Assembly (NCBI RefSeq): GCF_001020985.1
Contig: NZ_CP011542.1
Span: 3,100,001 to 3,164,000, forward strand
DNA length: 64,000 nucleotides
Origin: Corynebacterium mustelae
GTDB taxonomy: Bacteria > Actinomycetota > Actinomycetes > Mycobacteriales > Mycobacteriaceae
Direction of reading: 5' to 3'
This document shows, in pieces, positions 28,001 to 36,494 of this stretch (within the stretch, counting starts at the first letter, position 1; each line of letters opens with the position of its first letter). Both the position numbers and the translations under genes were made by a program. The notes under the pieces are model-generated. The model was not told where the DNA came from. It worked only from the letters and a program-made list of their open reading frames with translations, and searched no databases.

Positions 28001-29845
28001 TGTGGAGGCGATCACCGCCGCGCGGGACCTGCCGTGGTTTCGGCCCGACAACGAGCGCGCAAGTGGTACCAGGGCGGCGTCGTCAAGCTTTTCGACGAAA
28101 TCTGCCACCGATGCTGCCGCTTGTCGACGCCGCGACGGCAATAGTCCACTTACCGGCAACACAACCGCAGCACCTTCCAACTGGGCAGGCTGCTGTTGCG
28201 GTTCCACGCCATAATCAGCTGAATCGAATGAGCTTAGAACAACGTGGGCGTTTGTCCCGCCAAAACCGAAACCGGAAACACCAGCCAGCTTGCGACCCGA
28301 ATACTCCGGCCATTCGCGTGGATCCTCAATGACTTCAATGTGTTCTGCGTCGAAATCTACGTAACGATTCGGCTCCGTGTAGTTCAACGAAGGCGGCAAC
28401 GTGTCATGCACCATAGCCAATACCGTTTTAATCACACCAGCGGCACCAGCCGCCGATTCGGTATGCCCGAAATTCGTCTTCGCTGAACCCAACAAGGTAG
28501 GCTTCGCCGCCTCCCGGCCACTACCCAATACCGCACCGATTGCGGTCGCTTCAATAGGGTCGCCCAAAATCGTGCCGGTGCCGTGCGCCTCAACGTAATC
28601 AACCTGGGTTGGATCAACACCCGCATCTGCATACGCCCGCTGCAATACATCAACCTGAGCTTCCGGATTAGGCGCAGTTAAGCCGTTGGAATGCCCATCC
28701 GAATTCACGGCGGAACCTTTAATAACCGCCAAAATCTCATCATTATCCGCCAGCGCATCTTTCACGCGCTTGAGCACCACAACACCCGCACCATCAGAAC
28801 GGACAAAACCGTCTGCATCATCAGAAAACGCGTGAATCTTCCCGGTTGGACTGAAAACCCCCAACTCGCCAAAAGCCGTGGAGACAAATGGGGCGGCAAG
28901 AATATTCACGCCACCTGCGATCGCCACATCGGCAGCACCGGTACGCAAATCTTGGACCGCGTGATGAATCGATACAAGCGAGGACGAGCAAGCCGTATCC
29001 ACATTGATCGACGGACCCCGAAAATCGAAAACATAGGACACCCGGTTAGCGATCACCGAACTTGCCGTACCCGTCAATGCATACGGATGCGCCTCCGCCG
29101 GGTCGGCAGTAATCAACATGCCGTAGTCATTATTCGACGAGCCCATGTACACTCCGACTGCTTCGCCTTTCAGCGAATTAGCCGGAATATGCGCATTCTC
29201 CAGGGCCTGCCAGGTTAATTCCAAAATAATGCGCTGCTGCGGATCAGTATTAACAGCCTCAAGCGGGGAAAGCCCAAAAAACTCCGCGTCAAACGAAGAA
29301 ATATCGTCCAGATACCCGCCGGTAAGGTCAAGCTCCGCCATTCGCTTCGCCATGACCTCGTCTGCGGCATATTCCGACCACCGACCAATCGGCAACGGCC
29401 CAATCCCATCCCGGCCCGCGACCAGCATGTCCCACATCTGCTCAACATTATCCGCACCCGGATAGCGCGCCGCCATACCAACAATTGCGATATCCCGTTC
29501 CGCTGGATCACTCTGGTCAGTGGAAAACACCTTGCGTATCGTGTGGGCAGCCCGCTTAGCAGAATCGCCATGAATAATCCGCTGCGCTAAGCCCGCAATG
29601 GTTGGATGCTCATACGCAATAGTCGCATCCAATTGAGTGTTTAACAGGTTTTCTAATTCACCAGACAGAATGACAACATCACGCGACGACAACCCAAACG
29701 ACTGCATCGGCTTATCATCAGTAATCTCATCGGCTGGCAACCCTGTGGTTTTCATCACCCAGTCACGCAGCCAGCTACGCAATTGCTCCACAGTCATCGC
29801 CACTACCGACTGCTCGCGTGCGTCATTCTGATCCATCAAACTCAA
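25025..29845 (-). CDS. pks13: Polyketide synthase Pks13, mycolic acid condensase
   Basis: Pks13 condenses a meromycolyl chain with a carboxylated acyl chain to give the beta-keto precursor of mycolic acids and passes it to trehalose. The 1606-residue protein has an N-terminal carrier domain (GLSSRD, S53), a ketosynthase (active C286 in DTACSSS, with HGTGT and NFGHTESAAG), an acyltransferase (S735 in GMSMGE), a second carrier domain (S1175 in LGLDSLMG) and a thioesterase (S1408 in GGWSFGG). Length and order agree with corynebacterial Pks13. Unusually, fadD32, its normal upstream neighbour, is 7 kb away. Confidence 0.97.
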   Translation of the reverse strand: MSLMDQNDAREQSVVAMTVEQLRSWLRDWVMKTTGLPADEITDDKPMQSFGLSSRDVVILSGELENLLNTQLDATIAYEHPTIAGLAQRIIHGDSAKRAAHTIRKVFSTDQSDPAERDIAIVGMAARYPGADNVEQMWDMLVAGRDGIGPLPIGRWSEYAADEVMAKRMAELDLTGGYLDDISSFDAEFFGLSPLEAVNTDPQQRIILELTWQALENAHIPANSLKGEAVGVYMGSSNNDYGMLITADPAEAHPYALTGTASSVIANRVSYVFDFRGPSINVDTACSSSLVSIHHAVQDLRTGAADVAIAGGVNILAAPFVSTAFGELGVFSPTGKIHAFSDDADGFVRSDGAGVVVLKRVKDALADNDEILAVIKGSAVNSDGHSNGLTAPNPEAQVDVLQRAYADAGVDPTQVDYVEAHGTGTILGDPIEATAIGAVLGSGREAAKPTLLGSAKTNFGHTESAAGAAGVIKTVLAMVHDTLPPSLNYTEPNRYVDFDAEHIEVIEDPREWPEYSGRKLAGVSGFGFGGTNAHVVLSSFDSADYGVEPQQQPAQLEGAAVVLPVSGLLPSRRRQAAASVADFVEKLDDAALVPLARSLSGRNHGRSRAAVIASTTQEAVKRLRMVSDGKLTQGVAVADSPAMVGPVFVYSGFGSQHRKMVKDLVAQAPFFKKRLEQLDEIVEFESGWSILDIVADDEQTYDTETAQVAITAIQIALTDYLAMLGAKPAAVMGMSMGEIAAAYAAGGLSDADAMQIACHRSRLMGEGEKSLPEDQLGAMAVVEFSVEQLDQFIAENPDFAGVEPAVYAGPGMSTVGGPREAVVALVEKLEAEEKFARLLNVKGAGHTSAVEPLLGELAAEIAGIDPQPLRIPLFSSVDRARVYQPGEVVHDVEYFTRCTRYAVWFQDATEQAFAAGHTTLVEISPNPVAMMGMMNTAFFVGKPDAQLLYALKRKVDPAESIPELLAKLYVAGAPIDFGALYGSGSIIAAPTVPWKKQRYWTAARPSSSNSGSVLGHKITLPDGSIAYGTMADAVPSPIALMEAVIADLAPQAQLTAVEEHGTLPPSGELTIVARRNLGGVAIAVHSVMGDITVAIADGFASTIAADATQPILGSPAVEASAPVPTTEVEDPGLKWDPNSGETVEQRMRAIVSEAMGYDVEDLPRELPLIDLGLDSLMGMRIKNRIEHDFDIPSLQVQALRDASVADAVALVEELVAGRGSVEQKPQPAAESPAVDVEKPVGTKPQGVGVAPRDASERLVFATWAGITGAAANGVTSELPKLSDEHASAIAARLTERSGAEITADQVKQAETLEPLANLVREGLESEVEGNIRVLRPRPEGSTAPAVFMFHPAGGSSVVYQPLMRRLPADVPVYGVERLEGSLEDRAAAYLDEITQYADGYPIVLGGWSFGGVLAYEVAYQLRDRDIDVATIALLDTVQPAHPAPDTMEETKNRWQRYSDFAKKTYGLDFPVPFELLETAGEDALLAMMAEFLSETDASEHGLSAGVLEHQRASFVDNRILDKIDMHRWADVEVPVMLFRAERMHDGAIELEPAYAEIAYDGGWSAIVNDLEIVQLAGDHLAVVDEPEIGKVGVALAKRISQLQGKL

Positions 29846-29877
29846 ACCTTCACTTTTCCATTACAGGAGCGCTCACA

Positions 29878-29911
29878 ACATAAAAGCCCGCCACCTTAGC
29901 CAAGTGCGGGC
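29878..29911 (-). terminator. Hairpin with T-run in the pks13 leader
   Basis: On the minus strand GCCCGCAC and GTGGCGGGC (one bulged G) form a stem closed by TTTTATG, ending 33 bases before the pks13 start. It looks like an intrinsic terminator or attenuator. If active, it would stop transcripts entering from the island and leave pks13 with either a promoter in the last 30 bases or an attenuated leader. The rest of 29846-30169 holds no gene. Confidence 0.5.
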
Positions 29912-30169
29912 CCAACGCCGGTCACACAATTCGTCCTATTTTATAACGACGAACCCAATCAAAACGTTTCACCCACACACCCACATGGGGCGACAAGGAC
30001 ACAAACCTTCAAGACTGCCACAGAATAGTTTTGAGGGCAAACGAATATTCCCGTTTTCTTTTACACCTATAGGCATTCCCAAACCATGCTGTAGCAAATA
30101 ATATGTAAATCATGACGGCGAAACCGGAACCGCATAATCGACCAAACCGATTAAGCGAACCCCCAATCC

Positions 30170-32410
30170 ATGGCGAGCGTAATCGGGGATCTCTTAGTAG
30201 CTAACTTCGCGTTGATTGGGGTATCGGCGCTGGCACTGACGTTTCTGGTCGGGCACTTACGGGCCATTGCCCCACTACCCGGCGGCGACGGTGTTGATTT
30301 AGGTACCACACTGACGGTGTTAATCGCCTTAGGAGGTGTTGTCGTCTGGTCCACAAAGTCCTCAAAAGGTGCGGATACCGGACCGCTCACCAATAGAATC
30401 CGCGCCTACACTATCGCAAAAATTGCTGGCTTGTCCGTCATATGCATCTCAATAGGTTCGTTGCTGCTTAGACAAAGCCAGGCGGCAATTAGCCTCTCCA
30501 GGCAGCAACCCATGGTGTGGGACACCATCGCGAGCTTTTATTCCGAGATCTACCATTCAGTTACCGCAGGAACATGGTTCGAGCTCATCACATTGATCGC
30601 AATATTCAATGTCTGCTACTTCTTCATCGATATGGTTCCCCAACCCGTGCTCGGCGTGGCCGAACTTCAATCCGAAATCCAATCCGCCAGGAATCGGCTA
30701 TCAGCCCATGCCTCCCAATTAAAAAATCCCAACCCCCCAACCCGAAAATGGGCGTCGCTGTTATTTCCCATCTTTGAACTTCCGGTAACTCTCTACTTAT
30801 TTTCTGCTTCGCATACGGAAACTCTCCCTACAGTTTTGGTTATTGCGTGGTTCACAGCGTTGAAATTTGTCTGCTTTGCCCTGTTCTATGACGGGTATCA
30901 GCAATTATCCATGCGTTCCCAATGGTCGACACTAAGCCTGCTTACAGTGCCAGGGAACCTAATTATCGTTTTTATCGGACTTCAGACAATTGCTCTTTTC
31001 GATACAGCACAGCAATGGGGCATACACCCATTCCTTACATTCCTCATCGGAAGTACTCCAATATTTCTGCACGTCGCCATAATGAGAACTGCAATCATGT
31101 GGAACAAACAAATAGTTAAAACACTACGAAAGCTTCCACATAACGCCATAACAATGGCGATTATTGTTCTATTAACAGTCGCTTTATGCGCATTCGTCTA
31201 TCAGCCAGATCTTCCGCGGGGTTATTCCTTACTTCTATCCATATCGGTGATCTTATTTCTAGCCTTAGCCTGGTGCTATTTGCCCGACAATCGGGTTGAA
31301 CGAGAAATATTGGCTTACCATAAAACCACCGTCACGAGTTTAGAAAAACGGCTTCAAAACATAATGAAAACCACAGTTCATAACCTCAATACCTCCTTCG
31401 ATTTCTATCCCCTATCCAACCGGACAGTAGCGACTCCCCCCGCCACCAACGGGGAGCGAAAAGATCCACCGGCGCTAACCCTTACGACGTATTCGGTCGG
31501 GACTCTCGTAGTGGAAGGCACTGAGATTACAGTGTCCGATCCCGCCCACCGAAGCGATAGTGCGATTAAACTACCCGCCAAAGCTGGGGAATACGACGTT
31601 CTAGTAACCCTTGCTGGCGATGAGAAAGCCCCCGAAGGAATGCCCGGGCAGCCAGCATATCTGAGCATCTTATTTTCCGAAGCGCCAATTACCCGGTTCG
31701 GAATCGTCGATTTCAACACAGGCGAAACAACTAACCATACTCCCAACAAAATAAACACCACGTCTGGCATTGTCGGTTTTGCAACCCACCCCCCGAAAAA
31801 CACAGTGGCAGCAGCAAGCTTAGATGCACACGGCATGATCGGAGACACCGCCGCGTATTGCCGCGTCGAACCAGGAAGCAATTACTACGTGTGGGCAAGC
31901 CTCGATAGCTCCGGTGAAATCACGGGCTACCACATCGATTGCGCCGTTTTGAATATGCGTAGCGAACAGGCGATTCACCTCAATCCCGAAACATCAGCGC
32001 TTGTGACACTCCCCGATAATATCGATCCGCACTTCCACCGCGCGTTGGTGCAGGCCGGTTGGCACTGGGACCGACACTCTGCGGCACCTGAATGCAAGAA
32101 AGCACCAGAAACCATCCGTTGGTTTGTCAAGAAGCTATGGGGCTTAACCATCGTCAATGAAATTTTAGGGATCGATTCCTCACACCACCCAGTTACGCTA
32201 TACAGCCGTTTTCAATTCGGGCCAACACCGGAAAAGTCCGAAAAGTTCGTTCTCGGAACCACGAATTCCGCCACAGTGCTTATCGACGACGGCGGGCGTT
32301 TCTACCTGCGTAACGTTGGCGGTTCCGAGCACAGTATCCCCGGCGAGTTTTACGAGGGCCTATACAACCTCATCCGAAATCCGGGCGCAACAGATACGGC
32401 TAATCAGTAA
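30170..32410 (+). CDS. Large membrane protein of unknown function
   Basis: This 746-residue protein has about ten predicted membrane helices in the first 365 residues, in two groups, then a soluble C-terminal half of about 370 residues without recognised motifs. That half contains a RVEPGSNYYVWASLD-like beta-rich stretch and ends in a helical tail. It lies alone on the plus strand between pks13 and an array of small membrane-protein genes, in a place where mycolate operons normally have nothing. The start ATG at 30170 has no clear ribosome site. I do not recognise the family. A transport, secretion or antagonism role cannot be separated by sight. Confidence 0.7.
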   Translation: MASVIGDLLVANFALIGVSALALTFLVGHLRAIAPLPGGDGVDLGTTLTVLIALGGVVVWSTKSSKGADTGPLTNRIRAYTIAKIAGLSVICISIGSLLLRQSQAAISLSRQQPMVWDTIASFYSEIYHSVTAGTWFELITLIAIFNVCYFFIDMVPQPVLGVAELQSEIQSARNRLSAHASQLKNPNPPTRKWASLLFPIFELPVTLYLFSASHTETLPTVLVIAWFTALKFVCFALFYDGYQQLSMRSQWSTLSLLTVPGNLIIVFIGLQTIALFDTAQQWGIHPFLTFLIGSTPIFLHVAIMRTAIMWNKQIVKTLRKLPHNAITMAIIVLLTVALCAFVYQPDLPRGYSLLLSISVILFLALAWCYLPDNRVEREILAYHKTTVTSLEKRLQNIMKTTVHNLNTSFDFYPLSNRTVATPPATNGERKDPPALTLTTYSVGTLVVEGTEITVSDPAHRSDSAIKLPAKAGEYDVLVTLAGDEKAPEGMPGQPAYLSILFSEAPITRFGIVDFNTGETTNHTPNKINTTSGIVGFATHPPKNTVAAASLDAHGMIGDTAAYCRVEPGSNYYVWASLDSSGEITGYHIDCAVLNMRSEQAIHLNPETSALVTLPDNIDPHFHRALVQAGWHWDRHSAAPECKKAPETIRWFVKKLWGLTIVNEILGIDSSHHPVTLYSRFQFGPTPEKSEKFVLGTTNSATVLIDDGGRFYLRNVGGSEHSIPGEFYEGLYNLIRNPGATDTANQ

Positions 32411-32620
32411 AACCCAGTCGCTACGCCCTTTTACCATTCCGATGACGTGTACTTTTGTGTGCACCTAGCTCATAAAACCCCCACCAGCAGGAACGCCGCC
32501 CATATTGCTGACCAGGACATCGATGAAAAACTGAACCCACTATCATCCAAAGACCGAAACACAGCAGCTACACGCAATTCCCGCCCCACGTTATCCGCGC
32601 AAAACCCCATAATAATCAGC

Positions 32621-33130
32621 CTAAAGAGACCTCAGCACGAGGATCAGCACGACTATCGTGACCGGTATTGCAAAGAACAATGTCGCGCAGCCCTTAAATA
32701 GCCAGGTGGAATTCGCTTTCCCCACCGGGAATGCCTCATCCGAATCTGGATATGGATTCTTCCCCATAATCTCACGCATAAAAGGCCGAAAATCGCGCAA
32801 ACGGGTTTTGTAGCGATACCCACATAACCTGATCCACATGGAAAACATAATAAAGAAGTACATCAAAACAAAAAGGAGAAAATAAAATGTAAATCTTCGA
32901 TTCAGTGACATGTGGTCAGCAAAGAAAAAAGCATTTATTAGTAAGGCCGGGAAAAGCCCACATAAAGTAAAGAAGGAACTTTCAAAAATGAAATACCATC
33001 CACCAAATCGATTAACTAACAATTGTTCTTTCTTGCGCCGGGAAAAAGAAAGAGAATAAACGAGGATGGGTAAAATCCCTAGAAAAAATACAATGTTCCC
33101 GTAATACTGTTCATTCATTTTAGTTTTCAT
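32621..33130 (-). CDS. Small four-helix membrane protein, array member 1
   Basis: The 169-residue protein has four predicted helices (about 8-25, 45-70, 80-104, 143-166). Between helices three and four lies the family hallmark, TRLRDFRPFMREIMGKNPYPDSDEAF. An early FGGWYFIFE motif marks the second helix. It is the last gene of a minus-strand array of six relatives, 41 bases below member 2, and its 3' end is nearly identical at DNA level to members 2 and 3, which points to recent duplication or conversion. The family is not recognised. A membrane immunity protein is a reasonable hypothesis. Confidence 0.75.
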   Translation of the reverse strand: MKTKMNEQYYGNIVFFLGILPILVYSLSFSRRKKEQLLVNRFGGWYFIFESSFFTLCGLFPALLINAFFFADHMSLNRRFTFYFLLFVLMYFFIMFSMWIRLCGYRYKTRLRDFRPFMREIMGKNPYPDSDEAFPVGKANSTWLFKGCATLFFAIPVTIVVLILVLRSL

Positions 33131-33171
33131 TTTCTACAACTTATTCGAGCAAGAACCCCATAACAATCAGC

Positions 33172-33681
33172 CTAAAGGGACCTCAGCACGAGGATCAGCA
33201 CGACTATCGTGACCGGCATTGCAAAGAACAATGCCGCACAGCCTTTAAATAGCCACGTGAAATTCGCTTTCCTCGCATTCAAGGCTTCAGCAGAATCCGG
33301 GTAAGGGTTTTTACCCATAATTTCACGCATAAACGGCCGAAAATCGCACAAACGGGTTTTATGGTCATATCTCGATAATAATCTGAACCATATGGAAGAC
33401 ATGATCGACAAATAGGTTAAAACGAACACTATTAAGTAGAATATAAATCTTCGAGACGGGGACATATGCCCAGAGAAGAAAAGTGCGTTTATTAGTAACG
33501 CGGGAAAAAGTCCAACTATGAGGTAAAAAGAACATTCAAAGAAAAAGTACCACTTACCAAAATGATTGGATTTTAAATACTCTTGCCTCCTGCTCGAAAA
33601 CACGAAGATATAAATAAGTATAGGCAAGGCACCTAGGAAAATTATGACATTGCCATAATCAAGTTCGTGCACTTTCAACAC
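33172..33681 (-). CDS. Small four-helix membrane protein, array member 2
   Basis: This 169-residue paralogue has the same helix pattern, FGKWYFFFE in place of FGGWYFIFE, and the same TRLCDFRPFMREIMGKNPYPDS hallmark. DEAFPV is replaced by AEALNA in the loop. The start is GTG at 33681 or GTG three codons on. Directly upstream on the same strand is a broken glycine-zipper reading frame (33750-34090), so this gene may once have been the partner of that protein. Confidence 0.75.
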   Translation of the reverse strand: MLKVHELDYGNVIIFLGALPILIYIFVFSSRRQEYLKSNHFGKWYFFFECSFYLIVGLFPALLINALFFSGHMSPSRRFIFYLIVFVLTYLSIMSSIWFRLLSRYDHKTRLCDFRPFMREIMGKNPYPDSAEALNARKANFTWLFKGCAALFFAMPVTIVVLILVLRSL

Positions 33682-33749
33682 CCCACGGATAAAAGTCGCC
33701 GATATTTTAGTTCATTGAATAATGTCCTCGCTGACTTTATAGGAAGTGT

Positions 33750-34090
33750 TCACCTACTTGTGTTTCTTTCAGATGGTTCTCCGTTTTCTGATCCTGCGAT
33801 GCCACCGATTGCGTCATCAATAATGATTCCGACTGCCCCTGTGACAATCGAACCAACCGGGGATCCACCAGCCATTCCGCCTAGTGTTCCTCCACTTGTA
33901 GCCCGGCAAGTTCTACAAACAGGGTGACGTCGCCTTTCCTGTCACATTTACATTTTCTACAACTATGCCTTACTAAATCAACTGATGCTTCTACGAGCCC
34001 GAGTGGTTTGATGAGGCACCTGACTTCGTCGTCGCCTTCGACTACGGCAATGCAACTAAGTTGAGATGCGTAGATTTTTAGTTTTGGAAA
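33750..34090 (-). pseudogene. Degenerate fragment with glycine-zipper C-terminus
   Basis: Two overlapping minus-strand frames read as one broken protein. Bases 34090-33882 encode about 69 residues (including LIKPLGLVEASVDLVRHS and KGDVTLFVELAGLQ). The sequence then continues in another frame to a TGA at 33750 as SGGTLGGMAGGSPVGSIVTG, then AVGIIIDDAIGGIAGS. The Gly-x3-Gly pattern is typical of membrane-active bacteriocins and of the linker regions of polymorphic toxins. There is no intact start, so it is read as a decayed effector. The two frames differ by one step near 33900-33925. Confidence 0.5.
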
Positions 34091-34191
34091 CTAAACCCAA
34101 TAACACCCAAGATCAAAAACAGAAGCTTCACGCAACGCCCACCTCAAATCATCTACCCGAGAACTCCTGTCGAGGAGAGAAACCAATAAGC

Positions 34192-34689
34192 CTAAAGAAA
34201 CCTCAGCACGAAAATTAGCACGACTATCGTGACCGGTATTGCAATGAACAATGTCGCGCAGCCCTTAAATAGCCACGTGGAATTCACTTTCCCCACCGGG
34301 AATGCCTCATCCGAATCTGGATATGGATTCTTCCCCATAATCTCACGCATAAAAGGCCGAAAATCCCGCAAACGGGTTTTGTAATGAAATCCGGATAATC
34401 GAATCCATGTAGATAAGGTAAAAGACAGATAAATTATCGCAAATGCGGATAATGAAAATGTGAGTCTCCTCGACGGAGACATGGAGTCAGAGAAGAAAAA
34501 CGCATCCACCAACAAAGCTGGAAAAAGACCAAAGATAAAGTATAAAGAAAACTCGAAGAGGAAATACCATCCACCAAAACGATTAGATTTTAATTGCAGC
34601 CGTTTCTGATCGGAAAACGTAAAAATATAGACAAATGCAGGCAAAAATCCCAGAAAAAATATTAAGGCAGTGTAGCTAAAAGTACCCAT
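34192..34689 (-). CDS. Small four-helix membrane protein, array member 3
   Basis: This 165-residue paralogue has FGGWYFLFE, four helices and TRLRDFRPFMREIMGKNPYP followed by DSDEAFPVGKVNSTWLFKGC. The last third is almost identical to members 1 and 5, while the helices differ, so the C-terminal loop and helix are the conserved functional part. It sits directly downstream of a decayed glycine-zipper fragment (34731-34925). Confidence 0.75.
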   Translation of the reverse strand: MGTFSYTALIFFLGFLPAFVYIFTFSDQKRLQLKSNRFGGWYFLFEFSLYFIFGLFPALLVDAFFFSDSMSPSRRLTFSLSAFAIIYLSFTLSTWIRLSGFHYKTRLRDFRPFMREIMGKNPYPDSDEAFPVGKVNSTWLFKGCATLFIAIPVTIVVLIFVLRFL

Positions 34690-34730
34690 TTTTAATTCCC
34701 ATTTTCCCGAATCAAAGTAGGCGCATTGAG

Positions 34731-34925
34731 TTAAATCCTAGCTTCATCTTTCATGAATCTTGAAAGGAAACTTTGATTTGCAAATTCCCCAATAGCTGTA
34801 TCCGCAATTGCATCTCCAGCTTCTTGTTTGTGTTTTGCCCGGTTCTGCGGCGTAATACTACCGATAGTGCCAGCGCCCCTTCTAGAACTAAGCCGCTTAC
34901 TGCATCACACTCTCCCGCTAATCCA
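34731..34925 (-). pseudogene. Second degenerate glycine-zipper fragment
   Basis: A minus-strand frame ending at 34731 encodes RRGAGTIGSITPQNRAKH, then KQEAGDAIADTAIGEFANQ and a polar tail. The preceding stretch in another frame reads STGLAGECDAVSGLVLEGAL. Joined, they give a Gly/Ala-zipper segment like the one at 33750, interrupted by at least one frameshift. No start codon or ribosome site is visible. The pairing of this remnant with array member 3 repeats the pairing seen at 33750. The rest of 34690-35021 shows nothing else. Confidence 0.4.
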
Positions 34926-35021
34926 GTAGATCTTACGATAGCGCGAAACGTCAGCGCTCAAAAGAAGTTACAGCTACCAAAGATGCTTCGTAACACATAA
35001 CATCAGGGTTGGATTTTCGGA

Positions 35022-35522
35022 CTAAAGAAGCTTTAGCACATAAACCAGCGCGATCACGGAAAAGAACACTGCAGCTAGCAACGTGATGCAGCCTTTGAAA
35101 ATCCATGTTGGCTGATGTTTTCCTTCCGCTGGTTTTTCGTTGGATTCTGAGGGCGGATTTTTTTCCCATGATTTCGCAGAGAAAGGGCAGAAAATCACGA
35201 AGCCGGGTTGTGTATTTATATCCCGATAGCCTGAGCCAAGTAGCAAACAGGCAAGAAACTGTGACGATGATTGCCGAAATAAGGAGTATTGGGATTTTCT
35301 GGCGATCAATTGGCGAGTTTAAAGAAGAAAAAATTAAAATAAAGATAGCAGGAAAAACCCTACCGCAAAGAAAAAGATAAGCTCAAAAATGAATCTCCAC
35401 CCACCGAATTGCTGATTTTTTAACAGTGTTTCTTTCTCTTTTGAGAAAGAAACACTGTAAGCAAAAATGGGCAAGAATCCCCAAAAAATAATCAATAATA
35501 CATAGGTAGAATTATTTAGCAT
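35022..35522 (-). pseudogene. Array member 4, broken by two frameshifts
   Basis: The N-terminal part (MLNNSTYVLLIIFWGFLPI to FELIFFFAVGFF) and the C-terminal part (HQPTWIFKGCITLL to the end) are in different frames. A missing C near 35350 (TTCCTG where relatives have the codons for FFPA) breaks the first half. A seven-A tract on the minus strand (35158-35164), where six would keep frame, breaks the second half. With both corrected, the family motif reads TRLRDFLPFLCEIMGKNPP. It is therefore a decayed, or possibly phase-variable, paralogue. Confidence 0.75.
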
Positions 35523-35831
35523 GCAATCCAGTCCATTTTTGTTGAAATTAGTGCACTTCTTCACTGAAAAAGTATATAACTCCCTATATATGTGTTATTC
35601 GTAAGTTACCCAACAACCGTGATCTCACCACCATGCACACGAAGTCAATCTTGGCCACCGCATTACGCGCATTTGGAATTCGAAAATCTCGACGCCCTCT
35701 CATAGACAATTCTGGTCACTTGCGCGATGTCCACGACTGATTCTACGAAGTGCTCTTTGACATCGCCTAGCAGTGGTCCAAAACGGAGACCAGCTCTTTC
35801 GCGATAGTAAAACAACTGGAGAAAGCTTATT
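35523..35831. other. Gap in the array with possible effector remnant
   Basis: A minus-strand frame across 35660-35830 reads FLQLFYYRERAGLRFGPLLG, then DVKEHFVESVVDIAQVTRIV, without a start. FVESVVDIAQ resembles LVEASVDLVR of the fragment at 33882-34090, so this may be a third decayed copy of the same gene. The evidence is weak and nothing else is visible. Confidence 0.3.
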
Positions 35832-36341
35832 TTAACGGGGCCACAGAACCAGGATAGCCACGATTAAAACGGATACGGCCGCAATAAGAAATGTCGCGCA
35901 GCCCTTAAATAGCCACGTGGAATTCACTTTCCCCACCGGGAATGCCTCATCCGAATCTAGATATGGATTCTTCCCCATAATCTCACGAATAAAAGGCCGA
36001 AAATCCCGCAAACGGGTTTTGTAATTATCGCCAGACATCCTAAGCCAAGTAGTGAATAGAAATGCGGGAAAGATGGTGATTGAGGCACAAAAGATAACAA
36101 ACACCCTAAGCCGATAATGCGGTAAATCTGCATACGAAAGTGTAAAAAATACAATTGCTGGCAAAAATCCCACTATGAAATAAAACAAGAGTTCAAAGAT
36201 GAAATACCATCCACCGAATTGGTGTTTCCGATATAGATCATCTTTTTCTTTGGGGAAGAACAAGATGTAGGAAAAGAAAGGCAGCAAACCCAAGAGCATA
36301 ATTGCTACCCCATAGTGAGAATCAATCAAGTCATTCCCCAA
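35832..36341 (-). CDS. Small four-helix membrane protein, array member 5
   Basis: This intact 169-residue paralogue has FGGWYFIFELLFYF, four helices and TRLRDFRPFIREIMGKNPYL, then DSDEAFPVGKVNSTWLFKGC. Its last helix differs from members 1-3. At the start it has a polar MGNDLIDSHYG. It is 153 bases from the broken member 6. Function is as proposed for member 1. Confidence 0.75.
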   Translation of the reverse strand: MGNDLIDSHYGVAIMLLGLLPFFSYILFFPKEKDDLYRKHQFGGWYFIFELLFYFIVGFLPAIVFFTLSYADLPHYRLRVFVIFCASITIFPAFLFTTWLRMSGDNYKTRLRDFRPFIREIMGKNPYLDSDEAFPVGKVNSTWLFKGCATFLIAAVSVLIVAILVLWPR

Positions 36342-36494
36342 TTTGGTTAATCTTCAAAATTTGAATAATTACGCATTTCATTTAGTTTTGAGCTTTCTTT
36401 AAATAGCCAGTAAGTTTTTGTTTGAGGTCTACTTTACCTCGTTTTGCACCACCGAACCCGAATCACCTTATTGAAAGATTCCCAGCAACGATCG

